Assembly (NCBI GenBank): GCA_039933215.1
Contig: JBDTOO010000009.1
Location: forward strand, 10,549-74,548
Origin: JALYUA01 sp039933215
Lineage (GTDB): Bacteria; Acidobacteriota; Thermoanaerobaculia; UBA5066; Gp7-AA6
DNA: 64,000 nucleotides
Direction of reading: 5' to 3'
In this document: in pieces, positions 24,423-32,453 of the stretch
Position numbering within the stretch: position 1 is the first letter of the stretch
How the letters are laid out: each line of letters starts with the position of its first letter
Notes under the pieces: model-generated
Seen by the model: only the letters and a program-made list of their open reading frames with translations
Told to the model about the DNA's origin: nothing
Database searches by the model: none
Position numbers and translations under genes: made by a program

Positions 24423-26039
24423 TCAGGAGGGAGAGGTCTGCCCCACCGGGCCCGTGCCCGCAGGACCGCTCGGACCACCACCCGTGTAACCACCGGGGAT
24501 CGAAGGCGCAACGGGACCGTTGACGCTGAACGGGAATCCACCAGCTCCGACCGGCACGCCGAGCGGGTTGCAGGTGGAAGGATCGAGCTGCGTCGCGGGA
24601 GCCGCGGCCGTCAGGAAAGCCGCCGGACCCTGGAACTCATAGGAGACCCAGGCCTGATCCAGGACCGTTCCATCGGGGGGATTGGACGGGTTCAGGTTCC
24701 GGAACTCGAGGGAAGCCCAGCCAGCGATCGCGCCCGGCGGACGGGGGAACGAGGCGGGGCTGATCCGCTGCGTCTCGAGCGGGATGTTGATCCCGGCCGA
24801 AGGCGGCGGAAGCGGCGAAGGCAGGGGGATGTTGGTGACCGTCGTGGTGTTCTCGTCTTCGTCGTAGAAAACGATGGACGGGATCGGCTCCACCGCGGTG
24901 CAGGCGCCGGAGTTCGAACCACTCTGGTTGTTCGTCAGGTCCTTGAGGACGCCCGCGGAGGCACGCCACACGATCCAGTTGGAGGAGATGCCCGCACCCT
25001 CGAAGTAACGCGCCGCGTACTTGAGACCGAGGGGCTCGCGCTCGTCGCCGAAGCCCTGATCCCAGGGAGCGATGACCGAGAGGTCCGTTGGCGAGACGCC
25101 CGTTCCGCAGTTCGTGCAGAACGACTCCGTAGCCGGGTTCCAGTAGCGGCTGTAGAACGTACGGGTCCTCGAGGTCGGCGACTGGTCGAGACCGACGTTC
25201 TGGGGCAGCTGAGGAACATTGACGGCGTTCGAGAAGATCCGGTCGGACTCGATGTTGACCGTGGACGCGCCGTAGGTCGGGATACCCGTGGAGGACGTGT
25301 AGATCACTTCGCCCCAGAGGTTGTTCTCGTTGCCGATCGCGTCGTTGGCGTAGTAGTTCGGGTCAGACGGGTTCGACAGGTTGCAGTAGTTGACCATGTC
25401 GATCGTGACGTAGCCGTGGATCAGACCGCTGATGACATCGTCCGGAGACGCGTCGCAGCCGTTCGAATCCGGCGTCGAATCGAGCGAGTCGAGAGTGTCG
25501 AGCTGGAACGTTCCGCCCTGCTGGAAGGCCGGCGAGGGATAGAGAGCCGTCGCCAGGGTGTTGTCTTCCGCGAGAGCCGGGGCGTTCGGACGCACGCGGA
25601 GGAAGCCGGTCGGGTAAACCGCCGCAGCCGAGTTGCGCTGACACACGTCGTCGGCCACCGAGTTGTGGCTCGTGTTGATCGGCGTGGTCGGGAGGTTGCC
25701 GCGCAGGATCTCCGACATCCGCATGGCCTGGATGTCGAAGCCCGTCAGGGCAACGTTGAAGTCGAGCACGAGGAACGAACGCTCGTTGAACACCGAGACG
25801 TGGGCGATCGTCGGCGCCGCGGAGGCGTTTCCGATCGTCACGATGGTGTCGAGAGCGGGCGCGAGCCCGGTGCTCGTCGTGGTCTGCGGCGAGCCGTCCG
25901 CGTTGAACGTCACCTGGAACCAGGGAACGAGCAACGTCGCAGCCGGCCGCTGGTCGACGGTGCACGTGATGGCGCTCGCGCTGTTCGCAACCGCGAACAG
26001 GGCGACGATCGCCAAGCACGTCACAAAAGTCTTCTTCAT
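24423..26039 (-). CDS. Exported protein of unknown function
   Basis: A 538-residue protein with an excellent signal peptide (MKKTFVTCLAIVALFAVANS then ASA). The mature part starts ITCTVDQRPAATLLVPWFQV and continues with TIVTIGNASAAPTIAHVSVF and VALTGFDIQAMRMSEILRGN. From memory, this pattern resembles a recurrent uncharacterised family of exported acidobacterial proteins; I cannot name it. Several cysteines (CQRN, GCDAS, YCNLS, FCTNCG, SGACT) suggest disulfides. The C-terminus is Pro/Gly-rich. The start is set by GAGGAG about 9 bases before the ATG at 26039. An AT-rich upstream region and a downstream terminator make it a single-gene unit. No enzymatic motif is seen. Confidence 0.82.
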   Translation of the reverse strand: MKKTFVTCLAIVALFAVANSASAITCTVDQRPAATLLVPWFQVTFNADGSPQTTTSTGLAPALDTIVTIGNASAAPTIAHVSVFNERSFLVLDFNVALTGFDIQAMRMSEILRGNLPTTPINTSHNSVADDVCQRNSAAAVYPTGFLRVRPNAPALAEDNTLATALYPSPAFQQGGTFQLDTLDSLDSTPDSNGCDASPDDVISGLIHGYVTIDMVNYCNLSNPSDPNYYANDAIGNENNLWGEVIYTSSTGIPTYGASTVNIESDRIFSNAVNVPQLPQNVGLDQSPTSRTRTFYSRYWNPATESFCTNCGTGVSPTDLSVIAPWDQGFGDEREPLGLKYAARYFEGAGISSNWIVWRASAGVLKDLTNNQSGSNSGACTAVEPIPSIVFYDEDENTTTVTNIPLPSPLPPPSAGINIPLETQRISPASFPRPPGAIAGWASLEFRNLNPSNPPDGTVLDQAWVSYEFQGPAAFLTAAAPATQLDPSTCNPLGVPVGAGGFPFSVNGPVAPSIPGGYTGGGPSGPAGTGPVGQTSPS

Positions 26040-26294
26040 TATTGAGATCTCCTCGTTACGGTTAACTGCGGTAAAAATGCACGCTGGAGACTGCATCGTC
26101 TCGACGATCCCATCACCTCCCCTTTATTTTTTTCTTCTTCGCAAATCAATATCGCTACGGACACACAAGTTTGGGAAAGTTTCCGTGGGCTGTGAGGGCA
26201 TATTCGGTCCTGCCGGCGGGTGGAGTCAAGGGAAAACAGCGAAAATATGCTCCCGGATCATTAAATCGGGCCTAACCCCATCACCCGCCTCCTC

Positions 26295-27926
26295 TTAACG
26301 ATTCAGATAGATGCTCCAGCCGCCCGGGTCCGCCGGGGACGTCGAAGCGATCGTCTTGGCGACCACGAGGTCGACGCGTCCGTCGCCGTTGACGTCCGCC
26401 AGGCGCACGCACTGCGCCGGGGAGTCGATCGCCGGCTCCTGGTCCGCCGGGATCTCTCCGAACGACCCGTCGGCGCCCTGCAGGAACACACGGACCTTCT
26501 TCAGATCGCTGTCGGGGAACACCACGTCGTCCAGGCCGTCGCCGTTGACATCCCCCATCGCCACCGCGTAGAGGAAGGTATTGGCCTTTTTCTTACGAAA
26601 CAGGATCTGCTTCTTCCATGAGCCGTCGACCAGCGAATACACGTTGACGCCGACGGCGGTGATGAGAGGCTCCTGCATGAACTTGCTGTAGGCGTCGGCA
26701 AACGCGGGGCGCTTTCCGGCGTCCCGACCGATCGATCCCGGACGGGTCCCGAAATGGAACGCGTACGACTCCAGGTCCGAGAAGGCGATCGGCGTCATCT
26801 CACCCGAGCCCGTCCCTTTCCACACGAGGTTTTGCGACGCGAACACATGGCTGCCGATCAACAGGTCTGTCTTTCCGTCGCGGTCGTAGTCCCAGGTGTT
26901 CATCGTGTACGAATAGGCGGCTCCCGGGAGGCTGTCGCGGCGAAAGGCCCAGGACCGGCCTTTCAGAAAGAGGTAGGCGCGCACCTGGTTCAGGTCCACG
27001 GGGTCCTTGGACGTGTCGTCCGGGCCGTCGCGGGAGACGACGATGTCGAGGTTCTTGTCTCCATTCAAATCGAGCAGTGCGACCGACTGTCCCGAGAACT
27101 CCCTCTGAGGAAGTCCGAGCCGGCAGACCGCGAACCCGCCCTGACCGTCGCCGAAGTACGAAACGATCCCGCCGTTGTGGGAGACCGTGACGAAGTCCGC
27201 CTTTCCGTCCCCGTCGATGTCGCCCGCGTCGATCCCGCCGTAGTCCACGGCGTAGGTCGGCACGATCTTGCCGTTCTCGGTGAATGTGAGCGGCCACGCC
27301 TTGTAGTGGCCCTTTCCGTCCCCCAGCCAGACGTGCGGCTTCGGATCCCCGCCGAGACGCGCGGGCGGAGCGACGACGTCCAGGATCCCGTCCCCGTTCA
27401 TGTCGTGCAGGACGAAGTTCGCCCTCCAGAGCCCCTGCCGGGGCAGGCCGGTGTCCGCGGCAATCTCGAAGCGAAGCGGAGACACCGCGCGAGAGGCCGC
27501 CACGTCCTCGAAATCCGCGAGGGGCACGACAGGGGTCCGCGCGAGCGGGGTCGGCGTCGGAGTCGCGCCCTCGGCGCCCTCCGGGCGGGCCGCGGCCGCG
27601 ACCTCCGGGAGCACCTTCGGCGTCCAGACGTAGAAGTACTCCTCATCTTCCTTGAAGAACTTCACGGGCCTCGGCATGATCGGGCTGCGAAAGTGGGTCT
27701 CGTCCACCCGGATGAAGTCCTTCTTGGGAAAACGTTCCACGAAGTGGGTGTCGCTCTCCTCGACCACGTTCGGGTTCAAGCGGCTCATCATCCTGTTCGC
27801 GTTCGGCGTCGGCGTGGGCTGCGAGCCGGCCGGAGCGGACGGCGTCGCCGCCGCGCAGCCCCAGACGCCTCCGACGGCGAGGGACAGGGCGGCCCATCCG
27901 CCGAGATTCGCAAGGGTCCTTTTCAC
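26295..27926 (-). CDS. Exported FG-GAP/VCBS-repeat protein, probable lipoprotein
   Basis: A 543-residue protein. The N-terminal hydrophobic segment ends in VGGVWGC, which may be a lipobox, although Trp before the Gly-Cys is unusual. A Pro/Thr-rich linker (SQPTPTPN, TPTPTPLARTP) leads to an integrin-like beta-propeller. Six calcium-binding loops are visible: NGDGILDV, DGDGKADF, NGDKNLDI, DRDGKTDLL, NGDGLDDVV and NGDGRVDLV. Such propellers usually mediate surface binding rather than catalysis. The GTG at 27926 is chosen because GGAGG lies just upstream; the frame is open to 27980. It follows the Wzm-like permease on the same strand by 73 bases and may be co-transcribed. Confidence 0.85.
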   Translation of the reverse strand: MKRTLANLGGWAALSLAVGGVWGCAAATPSAPAGSQPTPTPNANRMMSRLNPNVVEESDTHFVERFPKKDFIRVDETHFRSPIMPRPVKFFKEDEEYFYVWTPKVLPEVAAAARPEGAEGATPTPTPLARTPVVPLADFEDVAASRAVSPLRFEIAADTGLPRQGLWRANFVLHDMNGDGILDVVAPPARLGGDPKPHVWLGDGKGHYKAWPLTFTENGKIVPTYAVDYGGIDAGDIDGDGKADFVTVSHNGGIVSYFGDGQGGFAVCRLGLPQREFSGQSVALLDLNGDKNLDIVVSRDGPDDTSKDPVDLNQVRAYLFLKGRSWAFRRDSLPGAAYSYTMNTWDYDRDGKTDLLIGSHVFASQNLVWKGTGSGEMTPIAFSDLESYAFHFGTRPGSIGRDAGKRPAFADAYSKFMQEPLITAVGVNVYSLVDGSWKKQILFRKKKANTFLYAVAMGDVNGDGLDDVVFPDSDLKKVRVFLQGADGSFGEIPADQEPAIDSPAQCVRLADVNGDGRVDLVVAKTIASTSPADPGGWSIYLNR

Positions 27927-27999
27927 GAGTCCTCCATCATTCGAATTCGGTCGGTTCGGGCCGCAGAACGTCTCAGGCACCGATCCTCTTCCAGGGCGC

Positions 28000-28785
28000 T
28001 CAGATCACGTCGGCGAAATGAGGCCGCGCGCGGAAGAAGAGGGCCCCGCCGAGCGCCGCGACGGCCACCGCGAATGCCGTCAGAAACAGCACGGACCCGG
28101 GCTCCGGCCACGTGTGCAGCGTGAACGCCCGTCGGTACCAGTCCGTCAGGTGGGTGAGCGGATTGGCCGCGAGGATCGGGCGCAGCCGCGCCGGGACGAG
28201 CGACGCGGGGTACACGATCGGCGTGGCCCAGAAGACGATCGTCAGCAGGACGCCGATCGCGTGGGCGGCATCCCGCACGAAAGTCGTCACCGTCGCCGCC
28301 GCGCAGCCGATCCCGAAGGTGAGGAGGATCTGGACGACGAGCGCGGGCACGGCGAGCAGCGCCCATCCCGGGGAAAAATGGCCCAGGAGGGCGACGTAAA
28401 CGCCGTACACCACGAAACCGATGATCTGATTGACGACGGCGGCGAGCACGACCGAGAGAATCAAGGTCTCGATGGGAAAGACCGTCTTCTTGACCATGGC
28501 GGCGTTGTCCGTGAGCGCCGACGCCGACCGGGAGATCCCCTCCTGAATGGCCATCCAGGGGAGCAGGCCCGCCATCAGGAACTCCGGGAAGCTCGCGAAC
28601 CCCGCCTCGACTGGCGCCCGGAGGATGACGGAAAAGACCGCCGTGTACAGGAACATCCAGATGACGGGCAGGGCGAACGCCCAGAGCACCCCCAGCCCCG
28701 ATCCCGCGTAGCGGGATCTCAAGTCCCGGATCACCATCTCCTTCAACAGGAAGAGGCGCGCCGGAAAGGGTTTATGGCTTGACAT
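28000..28785 (-). CDS. ABC-2 type permease of polysaccharide export (Wzm-like)
   Basis: A 261-residue inner-membrane protein with about six hydrophobic helices. The cytoplasmic N-terminal LLKEMVIRDLRSRYAGSGLG and the following LWAFALPVIWMFLYTAVFS match the O-antigen/teichoic-acid ABC-2 permeases. NAAMVKKTVFPIETL is the conserved coupling-helix region, and NPLTHLTDWYRRAF is another family hallmark. The partner ATPase is most likely the Wzt-like protein at 17745-18998, about 9 kb downstream. No Shine-Dalgarno sequence precedes the ATG; a TTGCAA-16-TATAAT promoter lies 16 bases before it. Confidence 0.92.
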   Translation of the reverse strand: MSSHKPFPARLFLLKEMVIRDLRSRYAGSGLGVLWAFALPVIWMFLYTAVFSVILRAPVEAGFASFPEFLMAGLLPWMAIQEGISRSASALTDNAAMVKKTVFPIETLILSVVLAAVVNQIIGFVVYGVYVALLGHFSPGWALLAVPALVVQILLTFGIGCAAATVTTFVRDAAHAIGVLLTIVFWATPIVYPASLVPARLRPILAANPLTHLTDWYRRAFTLHTWPEPGSVLFLTAFAVAVAALGGALFFRARPHFADVI

Positions 28786-28801
28786 GCAGGGAGGGGGTCG
28801 G

Positions 28802-28829
28802 ATTATAGTGGCGGAAGGTTATGTTGCAA
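28802..28829 (-). promoter_or_regulatory. Sigma-70-type promoter of the Wzm-like permease
   Basis: Read on the minus strand: -35 TTGCAA (28829-28824), 16-base spacer, -10 TATAAT (28807-28802). The ATG follows 16 bases after the -10 box, leaving room for only about 10 untranslated bases and no ribosome-binding site. Confidence 0.7.
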
Positions 28830-28893
28830 TAGCATCGAAGATGGTCTCCGGCCTTCCGGATTTTCGACCCCTTCCAAAAGAGCAAAAGCACCC

Positions 28894-29271
28894 ATGTCGC
28901 CCCTGTCGCGCCGGAAGGTTCATCTCGTGGGCTCGCGCATCCGCGAGCTGCGCAAAGGCCGCCGCCTCACCCAGACCGAGCTCTCGGAGAAGATCGGGGT
29001 CGCGCAGTCGGATCTCTCCCGGATGGAACAGGGGGAGTACAAGGTGGGGCTCGACACGCTGTTCAAGATCCTCCAGGTCTTCGATCTCAAAATGGGTGAG
29101 TTTTTCGGCGAGACCGGGGACCAGGACGAGGGCGCCCGCGAGCTCGTGAGCGACTTCGAAGTCCTTTCCGCCGACGCGCAGCGCGAAGTGCGGGATTTCG
29201 TGCGTTTCAAGAAGATGCAGGAGCAGGAGAAACCGGCCGCCGGGGAGCCGGAAGCCGAAGAAAAGCCTTGA
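28894..29271 (+). CDS. XRE-family HTH regulator
   Basis: A 125-residue DNA-binding protein. A Cro/C1-type helix-turn-helix occupies about residues 12-68 (IRELRKGRRLTQTELSEKIG, then VAQSDLSRMEQGEYKVGLDT). An acidic C-terminal tail follows that may mediate dimerisation or partner binding. An in-frame GTG at 28927 with GGAAGG upstream is an alternative, perhaps better, start. It is divergent from the permease promoter and lies 40 bases before a TPR protein gene. It may control either unit; no operator could be assigned. Confidence 0.85.
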   Translation: MSPLSRRKVHLVGSRIRELRKGRRLTQTELSEKIGVAQSDLSRMEQGEYKVGLDTLFKILQVFDLKMGEFFGETGDQDEGARELVSDFEVLSADAQREVRDFVRFKKMQEQEKPAAGEPEAEEKP

Positions 29272-29311
29272 GTTAGGGTGACAACTCCCGGACAATTGGA
29301 ACTCCATCTCC

Positions 29312-30214
29312 ATGAGTGATCGTCGCAAGCACCTCGAGTTCCTCCGGAAGACCGCACGCGACGCCGCGTGGGCCGGCGACTACGATCGCGCGCTCCTCCT
29401 CTTCGAGGACGGTCTCGGTCTCGCGCGCCAGTGGAAGGACCGGGACCTCGAAGACCTCTTCGCGTGCAACCGGACGATGGCCTTGATCGAGATGGATCGG
29501 ACGGACTTCGACCTCTCGCGGCTGAAAGAGATCGTCCTCCGAAACCCCTCCGGCTACAACGGCGTGCTCGCGGCGTACGTCTCGGCGACGGCGCACGAAG
29601 CGCGCGGCGAATATCCCCGCGCCCGCTTCTACGCACAGTCGGCGCTCGCGAAGAGCCGCGAGCTCGGTCTCGAAGAGCTCGCGGGCACGTCGCTCAATCT
29701 CCTCGCGAACCTGGAGCTCCACGAAAGCCGTTTCGAAGCGGCGCGGACGCTTTTCGAGGAGGCACTCGAACGCCTCGAATCCGAAGGCGAAAGCCTCTCG
29801 CGCCAGGCGGCCGTCGCGTCCGACAACCTGGGCTACTGCCACATCGCTCTCGATCACATCGAGGTGGGACTTCCGCTCATCGAGCGGGCGATCTCCGTCC
29901 TCGACACTCTCGGCGCGCGCCAGGCGATGGACTATCCCTCGCTCGATCTCTGCTTCGCCCACGTCAAGATGAGCCATCTCGACGAGGCCGAAAACTGGGG
30001 CATGCGCGCGCTCGGTCTCGGGCAGGAGTTCGGCCGCGAAGACGTGGTGAAGAATTCCCACTACCTGCTGGCCGAGACCTACTCCGAAATGGGCCGCGCG
30101 GACGCGGCGGACGAGCACTACGAAGCGCTCGCGAGCTACTACCCGGGCTTCCCCGCGCTGAAGAACTACCTCCGTCAGATCAGCCTGATGGAAGTCATCA
30201 ATCTGAGAGCCTGA
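29312..30214 (+). CDS. TPR-repeat protein next to XRE regulator
   Basis: A 300-residue soluble, wholly helical protein with about six TPR-like units. The clearest are AAWAGDYDRALLLFEDGLGL, ARGEYPRARFYAQSALAKSR, HESRFEAARTLFEEALERL and MSHLDEAENWGMRALGLG. It has no signal peptide, membrane helix or DNA-binding domain. The arrangement of helices recalls the sensor half of HTH-TPR regulators, here encoded separately from the preceding XRE gene. The next gene starts one base after its stop, so the two are coupled. A role as an adaptor or peptide-binding sensor is inference only. Confidence 0.82.
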   Translation: MSDRRKHLEFLRKTARDAAWAGDYDRALLLFEDGLGLARQWKDRDLEDLFACNRTMALIEMDRTDFDLSRLKEIVLRNPSGYNGVLAAYVSATAHEARGEYPRARFYAQSALAKSRELGLEELAGTSLNLLANLELHESRFEAARTLFEEALERLESEGESLSRQAAVASDNLGYCHIALDHIEVGLPLIERAISVLDTLGARQAMDYPSLDLCFAHVKMSHLDEAENWGMRALGLGQEFGREDVVKNSHYLLAETYSEMGRADAADEHYEALASYYPGFPALKNYLRQISLMEVINLRA

Positions 30215-30215
30215 G

Positions 30216-31280
30216 ATGACTTTCCGCCGCGTCCTTCTCGCCGCCGCCGCGCTCTTCGTCGCCGTGGGCTCGCATGCCCTTCGCGCGGACGAGAAGTCGC
30301 TGCTCGCGCCGGACGGCACGCTGTACAACGTGCGCTCGGGCCGCGCGGCGGATCTCGGCGTCGCCGGAGACGGCATCCGGCCCGACGACAACCTGATCGA
30401 GTGGTCGTCGCTCACCCAGGACGGCCAGCGAAAGATGGGGCTCGTTCCGAACACCGTCTCGGCCAACCTGAAGACGAACCTGGATCTCGCCTACGACGAC
30501 ATCGGAAGCTCCCTCGTCCTCCTCTGGAAGGAAGACATCTCCGTCATCAACGTCCTCCATCTCGGTCTGCTCCAGGCCGGAGCATGGAAGCAGCTCGACC
30601 TGCTGCCGAGCTTGGGATTCGCGCACGCTTACAACCCCCAAATGCTGCTGTCCCGCCAGTCGACGCACTACCTGGACGACGCCGGCAAGGACGCGTGGCG
30701 GATGCGCACGCTCCTCTCCGTCATCTGGTGGGAAGAGGCGCAGTACGCGCAGGCGCGATACGCACCGATCTTCCTCGACGAGGATACGAGCCCGAACGAC
30801 GTCACTGTGTATGACCTGCCGACGATGGTCGGCAGCGGCGGTGCCACGAGCTACGGCGACGTGCCCTCGTCGGTGTTCATGTATCCCTCCCTGCAGCTGG
30901 AGGGCCCCGGCGGCGGAATCCTCGCGAGCTTCGCCGACCTCTCGTCGGGAACGCACTACGTCGTCCGGATCAACTATCCGACGGACCTCGGCGTCGCCGA
31001 CGCGACCTCGAAGACGTGGCTGCGGAGACGGATCCCGGTGTTCGGCGTGGCGATGTCCTCGCATCTCGCGTCTCTGCCCATGATCAACGCGCCGATCGTC
31101 ACCGTCATCGGGCCGTCCTACAACCCGACGTTCCTCTGGGTCGCCGACGGAGCCGTGAGGTTCACGCGCTACAACGCCGCCGCCGGTCAGTGGTCCGCGC
31201 TGCGGTCGGTCGCGATCACGCCGGAGATGTCGCAGGACCGCGCGATCCGTCTCGTCCAGGAGATGGCGACCAAGAACTAG
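30216..31280 (+). CDS. Exported protein of unknown function
   Basis: A 354-residue protein with a signal peptide (FRRVLLAAAALFVAVGSHAL, cleavage near RADE). The mature part contains no motif I recognise; it is mixed alpha/beta, with aromatic strands such as SSLVLLWKEDISVINVLHLG and PTFLWVADGAVRFTRYN that suggest a beta-propeller or sandwich. Two cysteine-free halves are separated by a Gly/Ser-rich loop. It starts one base after the TPR gene stop and so belongs to the XRE-TPR unit, which would couple a cytoplasmic regulator pair to an envelope or secreted product. Confidence 0.8.
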   Translation: MTFRRVLLAAAALFVAVGSHALRADEKSLLAPDGTLYNVRSGRAADLGVAGDGIRPDDNLIEWSSLTQDGQRKMGLVPNTVSANLKTNLDLAYDDIGSSLVLLWKEDISVINVLHLGLLQAGAWKQLDLLPSLGFAHAYNPQMLLSRQSTHYLDDAGKDAWRMRTLLSVIWWEEAQYAQARYAPIFLDEDTSPNDVTVYDLPTMVGSGGATSYGDVPSSVFMYPSLQLEGPGGGILASFADLSSGTHYVVRINYPTDLGVADATSKTWLRRRIPVFGVAMSSHLASLPMINAPIVTVIGPSYNPTFLWVADGAVRFTRYNAAAGQWSALRSVAITPEMSQDRAIRLVQEMATKN

Positions 31281-31322
31281 CGCCGTCCTGCTTCGGGCCT
31301 TCGCTCCGCTTCGCGATCCCTT

Positions 31323-32336
31323 CTAAAGTCCCTTCGGCAGATCCTCGCGCACCGGCTTCTCGTAGAGCGAGTCGAGAAGCGTCGCGGCGTCGACTCCGGC
31401 GGGCGTCTGGCTCTTCGGCACCAGGATCCGGATCGTGTAGATGTGGTCTCCGACCTGGCCCGTGCGGGGACTCTTCACCCCCTTGCCGCGCAGCCGGAAC
31501 TTCTGCCGCCCCTGTGAACCGGCCGGGATGCGGGCGCGCACGGGTCCGTGGATCGTCGGAACGTCGATCTCCGCTCCCGCGTACGCTTCCTTGATCGTGA
31601 CGGGGACGATCCCGTGGATGTCGTCGCCCAGCCGTTCGAAGTACGGATGGGGCGCCACGCGCACGGTGACGAAGAGGTCGCCGGGGGAAGCGCCCCGGGT
31701 GCCCTCGGAACCCTTCCCGGGCACGCGGATCTGCCCGCCGTTCTCCGTGCCTTCCGGGATCCGAATCTTGACCGTCTCCGCTTCGGCGACGCGGCCCGCG
31801 CCCCGGCACACCGGACAGGTCTCGCGCCCGACTCGGCCTTTTCCGCCGCATCGCGGACAGACCTTTTCGCGGCGCAGCGAAAGCGAGGCCGAGCCGCCGA
31901 GGACCGCGTCCCGGAACGGGACCTCGATCGTCCCGACGACGTCTTCACCTTCCGCACGCGCCCGTCCCCGCGCGCCTCCCCCGCCGAAGAGATTCCCGAA
32001 GATGTCTCCAAGATCGGCAGGATCGAACTGGAAGCTCTCGAAGCCCTCCGGAGCCCCGCCGCGTCCGTAGCCCGCGGCCCCGCCCGAGGCGCCGGGGTCG
32101 AATCCTCCGGCCGACGGTCCCGCGTGGCCGAACCGGTCGTAGGCCCGCCGCTTGTCGCCTTCCTTCAGGACGTCGTAGGCCTCCTGGACCTCCTGGAAGC
32201 GCTTCTGCGCGGTCTTGTCGCCGGGGTTGACGTCCGGATGGAGCTTGCGGGCGAGGCGGCGGTAGGCCTTCTTGATGTCGCCTTCGGAAGCCTCTTTCGA
32301 GACCCCCAGAACCTCGTAATAGTCCCGCTTTTTCAT
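31323..32336 (-). CDS. dnaJ: DnaJ-family co-chaperone with reduced zinc region
   Basis: A 337-residue Hsp40. The J-domain (4-68) has the HPD motif at 33-35 that triggers DnaK ATPase. A Gly/Phe-rich linker with GDIFGNLFGGGG follows. Canonical DnaJ has four CXXCXGXG motifs, but only two are present here (CPRCGGKG at 160-167 and CPVCRGAG at 174-181). The C-terminal substrate-binding domains are intact (IRIPEGTENGGQIRVPGKG, VTIKEAYAGAEIDVPTIHGP). It thus lies between type I DnaJ and the CbpA type, and could equally be called a CbpA-like protein. No dnaK is in view. It is divergent from the Lrp gene; a TATAAT box sits 11 bases before the ATG. Confidence 0.93.
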   Translation of the reverse strand: MKKRDYYEVLGVSKEASEGDIKKAYRRLARKLHPDVNPGDKTAQKRFQEVQEAYDVLKEGDKRRAYDRFGHAGPSAGGFDPGASGGAAGYGRGGAPEGFESFQFDPADLGDIFGNLFGGGGARGRARAEGEDVVGTIEVPFRDAVLGGSASLSLRREKVCPRCGGKGRVGRETCPVCRGAGRVAEAETVKIRIPEGTENGGQIRVPGKGSEGTRGASPGDLFVTVRVAPHPYFERLGDDIHGIVPVTIKEAYAGAEIDVPTIHGPVRARIPAGSQGRQKFRLRGKGVKSPRTGQVGDHIYTIRILVPKSQTPAGVDAATLLDSLYEKPVREDLPKGL

Positions 32337-32347
32337 GGAGTTCCGCG

Positions 32348-32353
32348 ATTATA
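32348..32353 (-). promoter_or_regulatory. -10 box of the dnaJ-like gene
   Basis: TATAAT on the minus strand, 11 bases before the ATG, which implies a transcript starting within about five bases of the start codon. The -35 position is weak and overlaps the Lrp promoter. Confidence 0.55.
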
Positions 32354-32371
32354 ACGACCGGAAAACAGGTA

Positions 32372-32399
32372 TTGACACCCGAATTCGGTCTAATATTAT
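32372..32399 (+). promoter_or_regulatory. Promoter of the Lrp/AsnC gene with embedded palindromes
   Basis: TTGACA (32372-32377), 16-base spacer, TATTAT (32394-32399). The spacer contains the perfect palindrome CCGAATTCGG (32379-32388). The -10 region is inside TAATATTATTA (32391-32401), also palindromic. Both are candidate operators, most simply for autoregulation by the Lrp-type protein encoded 55 bases downstream. The AT-rich island stands out against the GC-rich background. Confidence 0.75.
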
Positions 32400-32453
32400 T
32401 AGCCTTATCCTGATTCGTAGCTAATCTTATAAGGTGGAGCGAAAAGGGCGGAG

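Noticed and set aside
26223..26229. TTGACT as -35 of the 538-residue exported-protein gene
   Set aside because: The nearest -10-like sequence (TATGCC) is 21 bases away, which is too far for a normal sigma-70 promoter.
26240..26275. Weak hairpin with T-rich stretch after the FG-GAP gene as a terminator
   Set aside because: The stem has only about six pairs with a bulge and the T residues are scattered; not convincing.
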